Of a DNA stretch of 64,000 nucleotides, positions 16,315-24,592 are shown piece after piece (position 1 is the stretch's first letter; each line of letters begins with the position of its first letter). The stretch is from Nocardioides marinus (lineage in GTDB: Bacteria; Pseudomonadota; Alphaproteobacteria; Rhodobacterales; Rhodobacteraceae): contig JAHVJD010000008.1 in NCBI GenBank assembly GCA_019801415.1, positions 124,001-188,000 of the forward strand. Direction: 5' to 3'. The translations under genes were made by a program, and so were the position numbers. The notes under the pieces were generated by a model. That model made no database searches. It worked only from the letters and a program-made list of their open reading frames with translations, and was not told where the DNA came from.

Positions 16315-17804
16315 CACTCGATGCAGATCTGAGCTGGGCCAAAACTTGGCTGAAGGCAGAAAAGAAGCAGTATATCGACGGCCAGTGGGTGACCGGCGCC
16401 GGTCAGACCTGGGACGTGAAAAATCCCGCCACGGGCGAAACGCTGAGCACCATTGCGCTGGCCGATGCGGGCCAGGCGGATGCCGCAGCAGCCGCCGCCC
16501 ACCACTGCCACCAAAGTGATGTCTGGAGTCGCAAGACCACCCGCAAGCAGCGCGCCGATGTGCTCAATGCCATTGCGCGACTGATCCGGGAGAACACGCA
16601 GAAGCTGGCCATTCTGGAAAGCCTGCCGAATGGCAAACTGCTCTCCGAGGCCATGGTGGACGATATCCCGACTTGCGCCGAGATCTTTGAATACTACGCT
16701 GGCTGGACCGACAAGTTCTACGGTGAGGTCTCCCCGGTCGAAGACGGCTTCCTGAACTTCACCAACAAGGAGCCGGTGGGCGTCTGCGCCCTGATCGCGC
16801 CTTGGAACTTCCCGCTCTACCAGGCCAGCCTGAAGATCGCCCCGGCGCTGGCCATGGGCAACACGGTGGTGATGAAACCCTCCGAATACACGCCGCTGGC
16901 CACGCAATTCCTGTTCGAGCTGATCGACCGCGAGCTGGACCTGCCCGCCGGGCTGCTGAACCTGCTGGTCTGTGACGGGCCGGTGGCCAACCACCTGACG
17001 GTCAGCCGCGACGTCCACAAGGTGTCCTTCACCGGCAGCACCAACGTGGGCCGTCAGATCGTGCAGAACTCGGGCCAGTCGAACCTCAAGGCGGTGACGC
17101 TGGAACTGGGCGGCAAGTCGCCGTGCATCTTCTTTGACGACACGCCGGATCTGGATGCTGCAATCGACCGGGCCTTTACTGTCATGTTCTCGCACAAGGG
17201 CGAGAAATGCTCCGAGCCGACCCGCTTCCTGATCCAGACGGGCAGCTATGACTATGTCATGAGCCGCCTGATCGAGAAGGCCGAGGCGGTGCGCTGCGGC
17301 GACCCGCTCTCGCCGGATGCGCAGCAAGGCCCGCAGTGCAACCCGGCGCAGTTCAAGCGGATCATGGACTACATCGAGATCGGCAAGGGCGAAGCTGAAC
17401 TCGTCGCCGGCGGCTATGCGGATCAGCAGGGTGACAATGCCAACGGCCTGTTCATTCGTCCGACGATCTTCGCGAATGTGCCGGGCTCCGCGCGCATCGC
17501 CCAGGAGGAAATCTTCGGGCCGGTTCTGTCCTGTACGCCGTTCGACACCGCCGAAGACGCGCTGAAGCTGGCCAATGACACCACCTATGGTCTGGCCGCC
17601 GGCGTCTACACCGGCAACATCAATGTCGCGCACCAGATGGCGGACCGCCTGGATGCGGGCATGATCTTTGTGAACCGCTATGGCTGCTACGGCCTGTCCA
17701 GCCCGTTCGGCGGTTTCAAGGAAAGCGGCTGGGGCAAGGAAATGGCCATCCACTCGCTCAGCTCCTACACCAAAACCAAAGGGGTCTGGATCGCCTACGG
17801 GTGA
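16311..17804 (+). CDS. NAD(P)-dependent aldehyde dehydrogenase
   Basis: ALDH-superfamily enzyme, 497 residues, oxidising an aldehyde to the acid. Catalytic N166 (APWNFPLYQ), general base E265 (TLELGGKSP) and nucleophile C300 (GEKCSEPTR) are present, with the NAD fold motif FTGSTNVGR and the C-terminal PFGGFKESGWGKE. ATG overlaps the lyase stop (ATGA), so the pair is coupled. The substrate may be the aldehyde formed by the lyase or by the downstream reductase, or malonate semialdehyde from DMSP-derived acrylate; the sequence alone does not decide. A longer in-frame reading upstream of 16311 lies inside the lyase gene and was ignored. Confidence 0.94.
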   Translation: MTLDADLSWAKTWLKAEKKQYIDGQWVTGAGQTWDVKNPATGETLSTIALADAGQADAAAAAAHHCHQSDVWSRKTTRKQRADVLNAIARLIRENTQKLAILESLPNGKLLSEAMVDDIPTCAEIFEYYAGWTDKFYGEVSPVEDGFLNFTNKEPVGVCALIAPWNFPLYQASLKIAPALAMGNTVVMKPSEYTPLATQFLFELIDRELDLPAGLLNLLVCDGPVANHLTVSRDVHKVSFTGSTNVGRQIVQNSGQSNLKAVTLELGGKSPCIFFDDTPDLDAAIDRAFTVMFSHKGEKCSEPTRFLIQTGSYDYVMSRLIEKAEAVRCGDPLSPDAQQGPQCNPAQFKRIMDYIEIGKGEAELVAGGYADQQGDNANGLFIRPTIFANVPGSARIAQEEIFGPVLSCTPFDTAEDALKLANDTTYGLAAGVYTGNINVAHQMADRLDAGMIFVNRYGCYGLSSPFGGFKESGWGKEMAIHSLSSYTKTKGVWIAYG

Positions 17805-17855
17805 TCCTCCCCTATCCTCTTCACCATCCATTCATTCACTAGGAAAGACTGTCGA

Positions 17856-18953
17856 ATGAAATACACACGCCTTGGAAACTCCGGCCTGCGCGTCTCTCGG
17901 CTGTGCCTTGGTACGATGAACATGGGGTCCAAAGACTGGAAGCCCTGGATCTTTGACGAAAGTGAAAGCGAGCCGCTGATCGGCCATGCGCTGGACAACG
18001 GCATCAACTTCATCGATCTGGCCGACTTCTACTCGGCTGGCGAAGGCGAAGCGGTGGTCGGCAACATCCTGCGCCGCCTGGCGCGCCGGGATGAGCTGAT
18101 CCTGACCACCAAGCTGGGCTACCAGATCGGTCAGGACGTGAATTCCTACGGCACCTCGCGCAAGCATATCCTGGACGCGATCGATGGTTCGTTGCAGCGT
18201 CTGAAGATGGACTACATCGACATCTACATGCTGCATTACTTTGACACCGAAACCCCGGTCGAAGAAACCATGGAAGCGCTGAACGACGTCGTGCGCAGCG
18301 GCAAGGCGCGGTATATCGGCGTGTCGACCATGTACACTTGGCAATTCGCCAAGATCCTGAATGTCTGCGAACGGCATGGCTGGTCCAAGCCGATCAACAT
18401 GCAGCTGCAGCTCAACTGCGCCTACCGCGAGGAAGAGCGCGAGATGATCCCCTTCTGCATGGACCAGGGTATCGGGGTGTCGGCGTTCAGTCCGCTGGCC
18501 CGGGGCATCCTGGCCAATGAGCCGCACTCGCTGCGCAACAAGACCGATTTCTTCACCGCGCAGATGTACAACGACCAGGCCTCTTACGACATTGCCTGTT
18601 CCGTGCAGCGCGTGGCGGAGGCCAAGGGCATCACCGCGCCGCAGGTGGCGCAGGCCTGGGTTCTGCGCAAGCCTGAAATCTCGTCGATGCTGGTCGGCGC
18701 AGACAGTGTTGCACAGCTCGACACCGCATTTGCGGCGCTTGAAACCGAGCTCGATGCAGAAGATCTGCACGAGATCGAACGCAACTATACGCCCTGTGAC
18801 CTGATCAACGATTACACCGCGGAAAAGCGCACCCCGCGCACCCCGCGCGCTGCCATCGGCAAATATGCAGATCAGGCCTCGGAACAACACGACCTGAGCA
18901 TCCCGAATTCGGAGATCGGCCAATACGTGGACCAGGCCGCGAACATAGCTTGA
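17856..18953 (+). CDS. Aldo/keto reductase
   Basis: NAD(P)H-linked (beta/alpha)8-barrel oxidoreductase, 365 residues. The opening MKYTRLGNSGLRVSRLCLGTMNMG and IDLADFYSAGEGE, TTKLGYQ (catalytic lysine) and YMLHYFDTETPVEETMEAL (active-site histidine) match the family; KARYIGVSTM and an IPGV-like LVGADSVAQL block lie later. The C-terminus (from about 320) has two imperfect repeats, IGKYADQASEQ and IGQYVDQAANIA, not typical of the family. The ribosome-binding site AGGAAAG precedes ATG. It is 51 bp after the dehydrogenase and followed by a terminator, so it probably ends the lyase operon. Confidence 0.93.
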   Translation: MKYTRLGNSGLRVSRLCLGTMNMGSKDWKPWIFDESESEPLIGHALDNGINFIDLADFYSAGEGEAVVGNILRRLARRDELILTTKLGYQIGQDVNSYGTSRKHILDAIDGSLQRLKMDYIDIYMLHYFDTETPVEETMEALNDVVRSGKARYIGVSTMYTWQFAKILNVCERHGWSKPINMQLQLNCAYREEEREMIPFCMDQGIGVSAFSPLARGILANEPHSLRNKTDFFTAQMYNDQASYDIACSVQRVAEAKGITAPQVAQAWVLRKPEISSMLVGADSVAQLDTAFAALETELDAEDLHEIERNYTPCDLINDYTAEKRTPRTPRAAIGKYADQASEQHDLSIPNSEIGQYVDQAANIA

Positions 18954-18959
18954 TCAACG

Positions 18960-18990
18960 GCCCGCGCACCGATGGTGCGCGGGCATTTTT
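18960..18990 (+). terminator. Intrinsic terminator after the aldo/keto reductase gene
   Basis: Perfect 11-bp stem GCCCGCGCACC/GGTGCGCGGGC with a 3-nt loop (GAT), followed by ATTTTT. It separates the lyase-dehydrogenase-reductase unit from dddP. Confidence 0.85.
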
Positions 18991-19024
18991 GCATGCAATC
19001 AGACCTTAGAAAGGGGATCACGTC

Positions 19025-20371
19025 ATGAATTCTCATCACAGAGATGTCCGAAAGATCGATCCCAGCCGCGGCGCAACGCTGGGCGACAACACGCCCAATG
19101 ACAATGACCGGGTCGAGATCGGCCCGACCCAGCTGGCCTTCCGCGAATGGGAAGCCGCCGGGCTGCAGCTGCCCGACCTGCAGGCGATGCGCAAGTTCCG
19201 CTGGGAGCGGCTGACGCGTTTCATCAACGATCGTGGCTACGGCGGCATCCTGCTGTTCGACCCGCTGAACATCCGGTACATCACCGACAGCACCAACATG
19301 CAGCTGTGGAACACTCACAACCCCTTCCGGGCGGTGCTGCTGTGCGCCGATGGCTACCTCGTCATCTGGGATTACAAGCAATCGCCGTTCCTCAGCGAGT
19401 TCAACCCGCTGGTGCGGGAACAGCGCGCCGGGGCGGATCTCTTCTACTTCGACCGGGGTGACAAGATCGATGTGGCGGCGGACAAGTTCTCGAACGAAGT
19501 CCGCATCCTTCTGCAAGAGCACGCCGGCGGCAACAAACGCCTGGCGGTCGACAAGGTCATGCTGCACGGGCTGCACGCGCTGCAGGCGCAAGGGCTTGAA
19601 ATCATGCCCGGCGAGGAAGTCACCGAGAAGTGCCGCGCGGTCAAGGGGCCGGACGAGATCCTGGCCATGCGCTGCGCCCATCACGCCTGCGAACAGGCGG
19701 TGGCAATCATGGAACAGGCCGCGCGCGAAGGTGTGCCGCAGGGCAACATGAGCGAAGATGACATCTGGGCGGTCCTGCACGCCGAGAACATCCGTCGCGG
19801 CGGCGAGTGGATCGAGACCCGGCTGCTCACCTCTGGCCCGCGGACCAACCCGTGGTTCCAGGAATGCGGTCCACGGATCGTCCAGAACAACGAGATCGTC
19901 AGTTTCGATACCGACCTGGTCGGCGCCTACGGCATCTGCATCGACATTTCGCGCAGCTGGTGGATCGGCGATCAACCGCCCCGCCCCGACATGGTTTACG
20001 CCATGCAGCACGGGTACGAGCATATCCAGGCAAATATGGAGCTGCTGAAACCCGGTGCGAATATCGAAGACATCAGCCGCGCCTGCCACAAACTGGATGA
20101 TCAGTTCCAGGCGCAGAAATACGGCTGCATGATGCACGGTGTCGGACTGTGTGACGAATGGCCGCTGGTCGCCTATCCGGATCAGATGGTCGAAGGCGCC
20201 TTCGACTACGAGCTGGAGCCGGGAATGGTGCTGTGTGTCGAGGCACTGGTCAGCCCCGAGGGCGGCGATTTCTCCATCAAGCTCGAAGATCAGGTGCTGA
20301 TCACCGAAGACGGTTACGAAAACCTGACCCGCTACCCCTTCGATGAGCGCCTGATGGGCCAAACTACCTGA
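19025..20371 (+). CDS. dddP: DMSP lyase DddP (M24 metallopeptidase-fold)
   Basis: Splits dimethylsulfoniopropionate into dimethyl sulfide and acrylate; a cytoplasmic homodimer built on the M24 'pita-bread' fold. At 448 residues the length fits. The metal ligands fall at D295 and D297 (SFDTD), D307 (CIDIS), H371 (MMHGVG), E406 (CVEAL) and E421 (LEDQV). Y366 and D377, proposed catalytic residues, are also present. These are the positions I recall for the Ruegeria lacuscaerulensis enzyme. AAGGGG precedes ATG. A BCCT carrier follows, as expected for DMSP uptake. The alternative is an M24 creatinase/prolidase, made unlikely by the residue match. Confidence 0.93.
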   Translation: MNSHHRDVRKIDPSRGATLGDNTPNDNDRVEIGPTQLAFREWEAAGLQLPDLQAMRKFRWERLTRFINDRGYGGILLFDPLNIRYITDSTNMQLWNTHNPFRAVLLCADGYLVIWDYKQSPFLSEFNPLVREQRAGADLFYFDRGDKIDVAADKFSNEVRILLQEHAGGNKRLAVDKVMLHGLHALQAQGLEIMPGEEVTEKCRAVKGPDEILAMRCAHHACEQAVAIMEQAAREGVPQGNMSEDDIWAVLHAENIRRGGEWIETRLLTSGPRTNPWFQECGPRIVQNNEIVSFDTDLVGAYGICIDISRSWWIGDQPPRPDMVYAMQHGYEHIQANMELLKPGANIEDISRACHKLDDQFQAQKYGCMMHGVGLCDEWPLVAYPDQMVEGAFDYELEPGMVLCVEALVSPEGGDFSIKLEDQVLITEDGYENLTRYPFDERLMGQTT

Positions 20372-20403
20372 GCAGACATTCCAGCTCACCAATTTCTCGT
20401 CAA

Positions 20404-20425
20404 CAGCCCCCAAGGCCGGGGGCTG
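20404..20425 (+). terminator. Hairpin between dddP and the BCCT carrier gene
   Basis: CAGCCCCC pairs with GGGGGCTG around AAGGCC. No T-run follows, so it may only attenuate read-through from dddP into the transporter gene 36 bp downstream. Confidence 0.45.
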
Positions 20426-20460
20426 CTGGCGGACTTGTTTCACCAACCAGGGAGGAAAGC

Positions 20461-22131
20461 GTGAAACCACCTTTAGACCAATTGGAGATTCCAGTTTCAG
20501 AGAGCGGCTTTTACGCCGGCTTCTCTAAAAACGTGGCGGTCGGAGCCAAGCTGCTCGTTTCGGCGCTGATCGTCTGGGCCGTGGCCTTCCCCGAAAGCGC
20601 ATCGACCGCTCTGGGCTCGTTCAACACGCTCATTCTTGGCGTGTTCAATTACTGGTACATCTACGCCGTCGCGTTTTTCCTCATCCTCTGCCTGGTTCTG
20701 GCGATCTTGCCTATCTCCGGCCGCTTGCGGTTGGGCCGCGATGACGAAAAGCCGGAGTTCTCTAATTTCTCCTGGTTCTCCATGATGTTCAGTGCGGGGA
20801 TCGGGATCGGCATGCTGACCTTCGCCACCGCCGAACCGATCTATCATTTCCAGAACAACCCCAACGTGATCCTCGGTGAAGTGGCCGGCATGTCGGCCGA
20901 GACGGTGCGATCGGCCTACGTCTGGTCCTTCGCGCACTGGGGCCTGTCGGCCTGGGGCGCCTATGCGATCGCCGGGTTGGCCTTTGCCTATTTCTCTTAC
21001 CGGCGCAATCTGCCGCTGACGGTGCGCACGGCGCTGATCCCGCTGTTCGGAAAATCGCTGTCCGGGCCGCTGGGTCACGTGGTGGACATCGTATCCGTGG
21101 TTGCCATCGTTCTGGGCATCGCGCAGACGCTTGGGTTCGGCGTGGAGCAATTCGTGGCCGGTCTTGCACGCATTGGTGTCGGCGACTGGCTGCTGGTCGA
21201 CGACGGAAACGGCGGCCAGAAAGCTTCCTTTGCCGCGATCCTGTTCGCCCTTCTGGTCATCGTCGGTGCTTCCACGGCGTCAGCCCTGTCCGGCGTTGGA
21301 CGCGGGATCAAATGGCTGTCGAACCTGAACATGGGGCTGAGCTTCTTCCTGCTGGCCTTCTTCTTGGTGTTCGGATCGACGCTGTTCGCTCTTGAGGTGT
21401 TCTTTGTCGGCATCTGGGATTACCTGCGCGCCCTGCCCGGCATCAGCTTTACCGTATGGTCCGATGACGGCACCGAACAGGGCGCCGCGCTGGCCGGGTG
21501 GCAAGGCGGCTGGACCGTTTTCTACTGGGCCTGGTGGATCGCGGTGACGCCATTCGTCGGCCTGTTCCTCGCCCGGATCTCGCGGGGGCGCACGGTGCGC
21601 GAATTCATCCTCGGCGCTATGATCATCCCGTCGATCATGTGCTTCATCTGGTTCGCATTCATCGGCGGCACCGCCATTGATCTGGAACTCAACGGCGCGG
21701 CGGATAACGCGATCCTCGGCGTCGGGATTTCGGATCAGCTCTATGCCACGCTTTCGGTCTTGCTCAGCGACGGGTTGACCTGGGTGTTTTCCGTTGTCGT
21801 GGTGATCCTGCTGCTGACCTACCTGGTGACGTCGGCAGACTCAGCCGTATTGATCATCAACACCATCAATGCAGCCGGAGACGATGGCCCCAAGGCACGC
21901 CCCCATATCATCTTCTGGGGATTTGCGCTGGCATTGGTCGTCGGAGCCTTGCTCGTGGTCGGCGGTCTCAAGGCCATTCAGACCGCGATGGTCATCGCCG
22001 CATTGCCGTTCAGCTTCGCAATGGTGCTGATGGGCTTTGCCCTGATCAAGGCAATCATCAACGACAGCCGCCGGAGCATGGCCGGAATCGCGTCGACCGT
22101 GGAAGACGACGAACCCTTCCCGGCCGAATAA
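20461..22131 (+). CDS. BCCT-family carrier, probable DMSP/betaine transporter
   Basis: Inner-membrane symporter, 556 residues with about 12 hydrophobic segments. Family marks: FSWFSMMFSAGIGIGMLTFATAEPI (glycine-rich TM3 region), YWAWWIAVTPFVGLFLARISRGRTVREF (tryptophan box) and YLVTSADSAVLIINTI. BCCT proteins take up betaines, choline or DMSP with Na+ or H+. The position right after dddP points to DMSP, as for DddT. The start is GTG at 20461 after a strong GGGAGGAAAGC. It is probably co-transcribed with dddP through the weak hairpin and ended by the terminator at 22150. Confidence 0.92.
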   Translation: MKPPLDQLEIPVSESGFYAGFSKNVAVGAKLLVSALIVWAVAFPESASTALGSFNTLILGVFNYWYIYAVAFFLILCLVLAILPISGRLRLGRDDEKPEFSNFSWFSMMFSAGIGIGMLTFATAEPIYHFQNNPNVILGEVAGMSAETVRSAYVWSFAHWGLSAWGAYAIAGLAFAYFSYRRNLPLTVRTALIPLFGKSLSGPLGHVVDIVSVVAIVLGIAQTLGFGVEQFVAGLARIGVGDWLLVDDGNGGQKASFAAILFALLVIVGASTASALSGVGRGIKWLSNLNMGLSFFLLAFFLVFGSTLFALEVFFVGIWDYLRALPGISFTVWSDDGTEQGAALAGWQGGWTVFYWAWWIAVTPFVGLFLARISRGRTVREFILGAMIIPSIMCFIWFAFIGGTAIDLELNGAADNAILGVGISDQLYATLSVLLSDGLTWVFSVVVVILLLTYLVTSADSAVLIINTINAAGDDGPKARPHIIFWGFALALVVGALLVVGGLKAIQTAMVIAALPFSFAMVLMGFALIKAIINDSRRSMAGIASTVEDDEPFPAE

Positions 22132-22149
22132 CACTGCTTCAAACGACCC

Positions 22150-22183
22150 GAGCGCCCGCAGGCAATTCCCGCGGGCGCTCTTT
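22150..22183. terminator. Intrinsic terminator between the BCCT gene and the exported-protein operon
   Basis: GAGCGCCCGC/GCGGGCGCTC stem of 10 bp with an 11-nt loop, followed by TTTC on the plus strand. The convergent genes end on both sides, so it probably serves both. Confidence 0.75.
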
Positions 22184-22212
22184 CAGAAATCCGTTCCTGG
22201 CAGGTCCACGGC

Positions 22213-22737
22213 CTAGTTGGCCGGAACCACAAGCAGGGGGACAGGCGTGTCTTTCCGGGGGCCGTCATCAGGAGTGGCATTCGTCGGGGTCGCCCGCCCT
22301 GCCGGGGTAATTCGCACCCCCACCAGTATCTCTTCCGGCGCTGATCCTGCTGGGATCGACACCCGGAGGAATACCGGTGCATCGGCAACCCAGCCAGCAT
22401 AGGACGCGCGCTCCATGAGGCTCGCACTGGCGACCACTTGCCCCCCAAAGCGCCGCACCAGTTCAATCGTGGCAGGGATGCGGCGGCCATCCTCCGTGGC
22501 ACCGATAAAGTCGACCCTGTCCCCGGCCTGCGGCGGCGGATCGATCCGGTAGCCATCGGCCAGATCGTCGCCCCCGAGGGAGATCAACCAGAACCCTTCG
22601 CGTCCGCTGTCCGGGCCGCCCGCGATGGGCTGGGTAATCGCCACCGGCTCGGCCGTGGCGTACTCGCCGTCATTGACCGGCGCAGCGGCGGCGGGCAGTG
22701 CGGCTGCCACCAGTAATCCTGCTGCCAACCGCTTCAT
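22213..22737 (-). CDS. Exported hypothetical protein (last gene of the VWA operon)
   Basis: 174 residues; not recognised. A signal peptide (MKRLAAGLLVAAALPAAAAP) predicts export to the periplasm. The rest looks like beta-rich sandwich protein (GFWLISLGGDDLADGY, PQAGDRVDFIGATEDGRR, EEILVGVRITPAGR) and carries no cysteines. It is the last of four leftward genes that overlap by about 4-8 bp, so it is probably made with the VWA protein. The GDRVDF and VVASASL stretches recall Flp pilus assembly protein CpaB/SAF-like sequences faintly, too faintly to name it. Confidence 0.8.
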   Translation of the reverse strand: MKRLAAGLLVAAALPAAAAPVNDGEYATAEPVAITQPIAGGPDSGREGFWLISLGGDDLADGYRIDPPPQAGDRVDFIGATEDGRRIPATIELVRRFGGQVVASASLMERASYAGWVADAPVFLRVSIPAGSAPEEILVGVRITPAGRATPTNATPDDGPRKDTPVPLLVVPAN

Positions 22738-23378
22738 TGGGCTTCACCTTTCAGACTCAGGGCAAAACGGATCTTCGCGATCTGGTAGCTATGCTCCGCG
22801 AGGGCCAGAAAGGTCGTCTGGCCAAGGTGCTGCTGCTCGCAAGTGCCAATGACGGTCAACGAGTCCCGCATGACCTCAAGCGCGTTGGCCTGCGCTTTCC
22901 CCAGGTTCTCGAAAAAAGTGCGCTTGGCCGGTTCGATATCGCGGATCTGCTGCAGCGCATAGGCGGCCTTTCCCGCCGGATGCTGCGCCGCCGCCCCTTC
23001 GGCAAGAGTGTGGAGGATCTTCGCCTTGCGCAGGGTGCGCGCCAGCAGCCTTTCGTTGTTGACCAGCACCTCAAACGCGCGGTTCGCCCGGTCGGCGGCG
23101 CCATCGGTGCAGGTCATGCAGGCCTGATGGGTCAGGCATTGTGAGCCAAGTGTCATGTCCTCCGGTTCCGGCGGCGCGGCATCATCGCTCCACTGATCCG
23201 GCATCTGCTGCCCGGCATCCCAGGCGTTCATGAAATCGGTGACCTGATCAAAGGTATTCGCGCCGGGATCAAGGAAACCCGACGCCGCAAAGACATCGGT
23301 GAGCTTGGTCGCCTGGGCGGCAGCCGGGATGGTCAGGGCGGCGGCGCAGATCAGCGCACAACGGCGTATGGCGTTCAT
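22734..23378 (-). CDS. Exported hypothetical protein with a short cysteine cluster
   Basis: 214 residues; not recognised. Signal peptide MNAIRRCALICAAALTIPAAAQA. The mature part has a cysteine cluster CLTHQACMTC (about 80-89) and a later lone cysteine (IGTCEQQHL), then long amphipathic helices (ANRAFEVLVNNERLLARTLRKAKILHTL). In the oxidising periplasm these cysteines could pair as disulfides. It overlaps both neighbours by 4 bp. A helical adaptor or scaffold working with the VWA protein is a guess. Confidence 0.8.
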   Translation of the reverse strand: MNAIRRCALICAAALTIPAAAQATKLTDVFAASGFLDPGANTFDQVTDFMNAWDAGQQMPDQWSDDAAPPEPEDMTLGSQCLTHQACMTCTDGAADRANRAFEVLVNNERLLARTLRKAKILHTLAEGAAAQHPAGKAAYALQQIRDIEPAKRTFFENLGKAQANALEVMRDSLTVIGTCEQQHLGQTTFLALAEHSYQIAKIRFALSLKGEAQ

Positions 23379-24592
23379 TCTATCAGGACCTCTCTGATCT
23401 TCGGACCGTCATCGGTAGAGATGAGGGAGAACAGCAGGCTCCGCCCATTTCCCCGGTCATCGGCATAGTGCACCCTGACACGGTCCGATCCTTCCGCCGC
23501 AATTGTCCGGCGGCTTGCGTCTCCCCCCAGCGCCGATAGCAGAAGGGGCAGGTTCATGGTCTGCGCTGCAGCCTTTCGACCGTCGCGGCTGTCGGCAAAA
23601 TGGCGGGTGAACGTGCCGGGATCGGCAAGCAGGTCGGCCTGTGATGGTGCCCCGGGACCGGTGATCGCATCAAGCAGCGAAGCAACGAGGGAAAGGCCGC
23701 TGCTGGTCTCAACCTCAAGGCTGACCGCCGCCGGGGCTGTCCCGTCCTGGCGGCGCGCCAGGGACGTAAGCTGCCATCCGTGCCGCTTGTCCCTTTCGAG
23801 GGTGGCATCGAAGATCTCCACCGCCGTGTAGGTTCGCCGCACGGTGGTGACGGTCAGTGCCCCGGAGGGCTGTTCGGGGTCAAGCCGGAAATCCGTGATC
23901 CGGACGTCAACCTCGCGCTCCCGCGCCAAGGCGGTCCACAGGCCCGCGCCCTGCAGCGGCGCAGCCATGCAATCCGCTTGCTGCTCGCGCGGGCAGTCGA
24001 CTGCGCGCCGCCAATATCCTCCTCCCCCCGCAACCCAGCGCGACTGCAGCGCTTGCGCGAGCCAGCTGTCCCGCGGCAGGTGGGCATGCCGTTCGACCGC
24101 GATCTTCAGCTCGGAAAGATAGGCCACGAGAACATCATCCGGCGCGGCATCGATCGGCAAGGCACGCCGCCGCGTCGGTGCCACCTCGCGGATTTTCCAT
24201 TCCCCTCCAAGCCACAGGAAATCCAGCGTCACGGGCCACTTCACATCGGGCAGCGCGGCATAGGAAACCTCCGCCGTCACCCGCGCGGCTTCACCCGCCA
24301 GCTGTACGTCCGAAATCTGCGCGGCTTCGGCGCCGTGAATGGCAAAGTGACCTATCAGAGGACCAATGCCGGGCTGCGCCTGCGGTGCCACCCACCTCGG
24401 ATCTCTGGCGAGCAGCTTCGGGACCTCCGGCGCACCTGCCGTGCTCTCCGCCGCGGACTGAACCCGCGCCGCATCTATCACCTCGGACAGATAGGACGCG
24501 GCGAGCTGCGGCAATGGCGCAGTATCCTGTGCCGCCGTCTGGCCAGCCAAAGTCAGGATCAGGCCCGTCAGGGCTGTCACGCGCTTACTCAT
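23375..24592 (-). CDS. Exported hypothetical protein of the VWA operon
   Basis: 405 residues; not recognised. N-terminal signal peptide (MSKRVTALTGLILTLAGQTAAQ). The body has no family motif I know; stretches such as GGEWKIREVAPTRRRALPIDAAPDDVLVAYLSELK suggest an NTF2/DUF-like 'weight of residues' fold used for small-domain secreted proteins, but this is weak. Cysteines occur as a spaced pair in VDCPREQQADC. ATG at 24590-24592 lies inside the end of the VWA gene (8-bp overlap); an in-frame start at 24736 would bury it further and lacks a signal peptide. Confidence 0.8.
   Translation of the reverse strand: MSKRVTALTGLILTLAGQTAAQDTAPLPQLAASYLSEVIDAARVQSAAESTAGAPEVPKLLARDPRWVAPQAQPGIGPLIGHFAIHGAEAAQISDVQLAGEAARVTAEVSYAALPDVKWPVTLDFLWLGGEWKIREVAPTRRRALPIDAAPDDVLVAYLSELKIAVERHAHLPRDSWLAQALQSRWVAGGGGYWRRAVDCPREQQADCMAAPLQGAGLWTALAREREVDVRITDFRLDPEQPSGALTVTTVRRTYTAVEIFDATLERDKRHGWQLTSLARRQDGTAPAAVSLEVETSSGLSLVASLLDAITGPGAPSQADLLADPGTFTRHFADSRDGRKAAAQTMNLPLLLSALGGDASRRTIAAEGSDRVRVHYADDRGNGRSLLFSLISTDDGPKIREVLIE

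Noticed and set aside
16224-17831. A 535-codon frame antisense to the aldehyde dehydrogenase gene
   Set aside because: It is a shadow of the GC-rich dehydrogenase gene; no ribosome-binding site or recognisable domain.
20404-20425. Reading the dddP-BCCT hairpin as a strong terminator
   Set aside because: There is no T-run and the BCCT gene follows at once with a strong ribosome-binding site, so it is kept only as a possible weak attenuator.
18872-20470. A 532-codon frame antisense to dddP
   Set aside because: The DddP reading has all metal ligands in place, and the antisense product is low-complexity His/Asp/Val-rich sequence.
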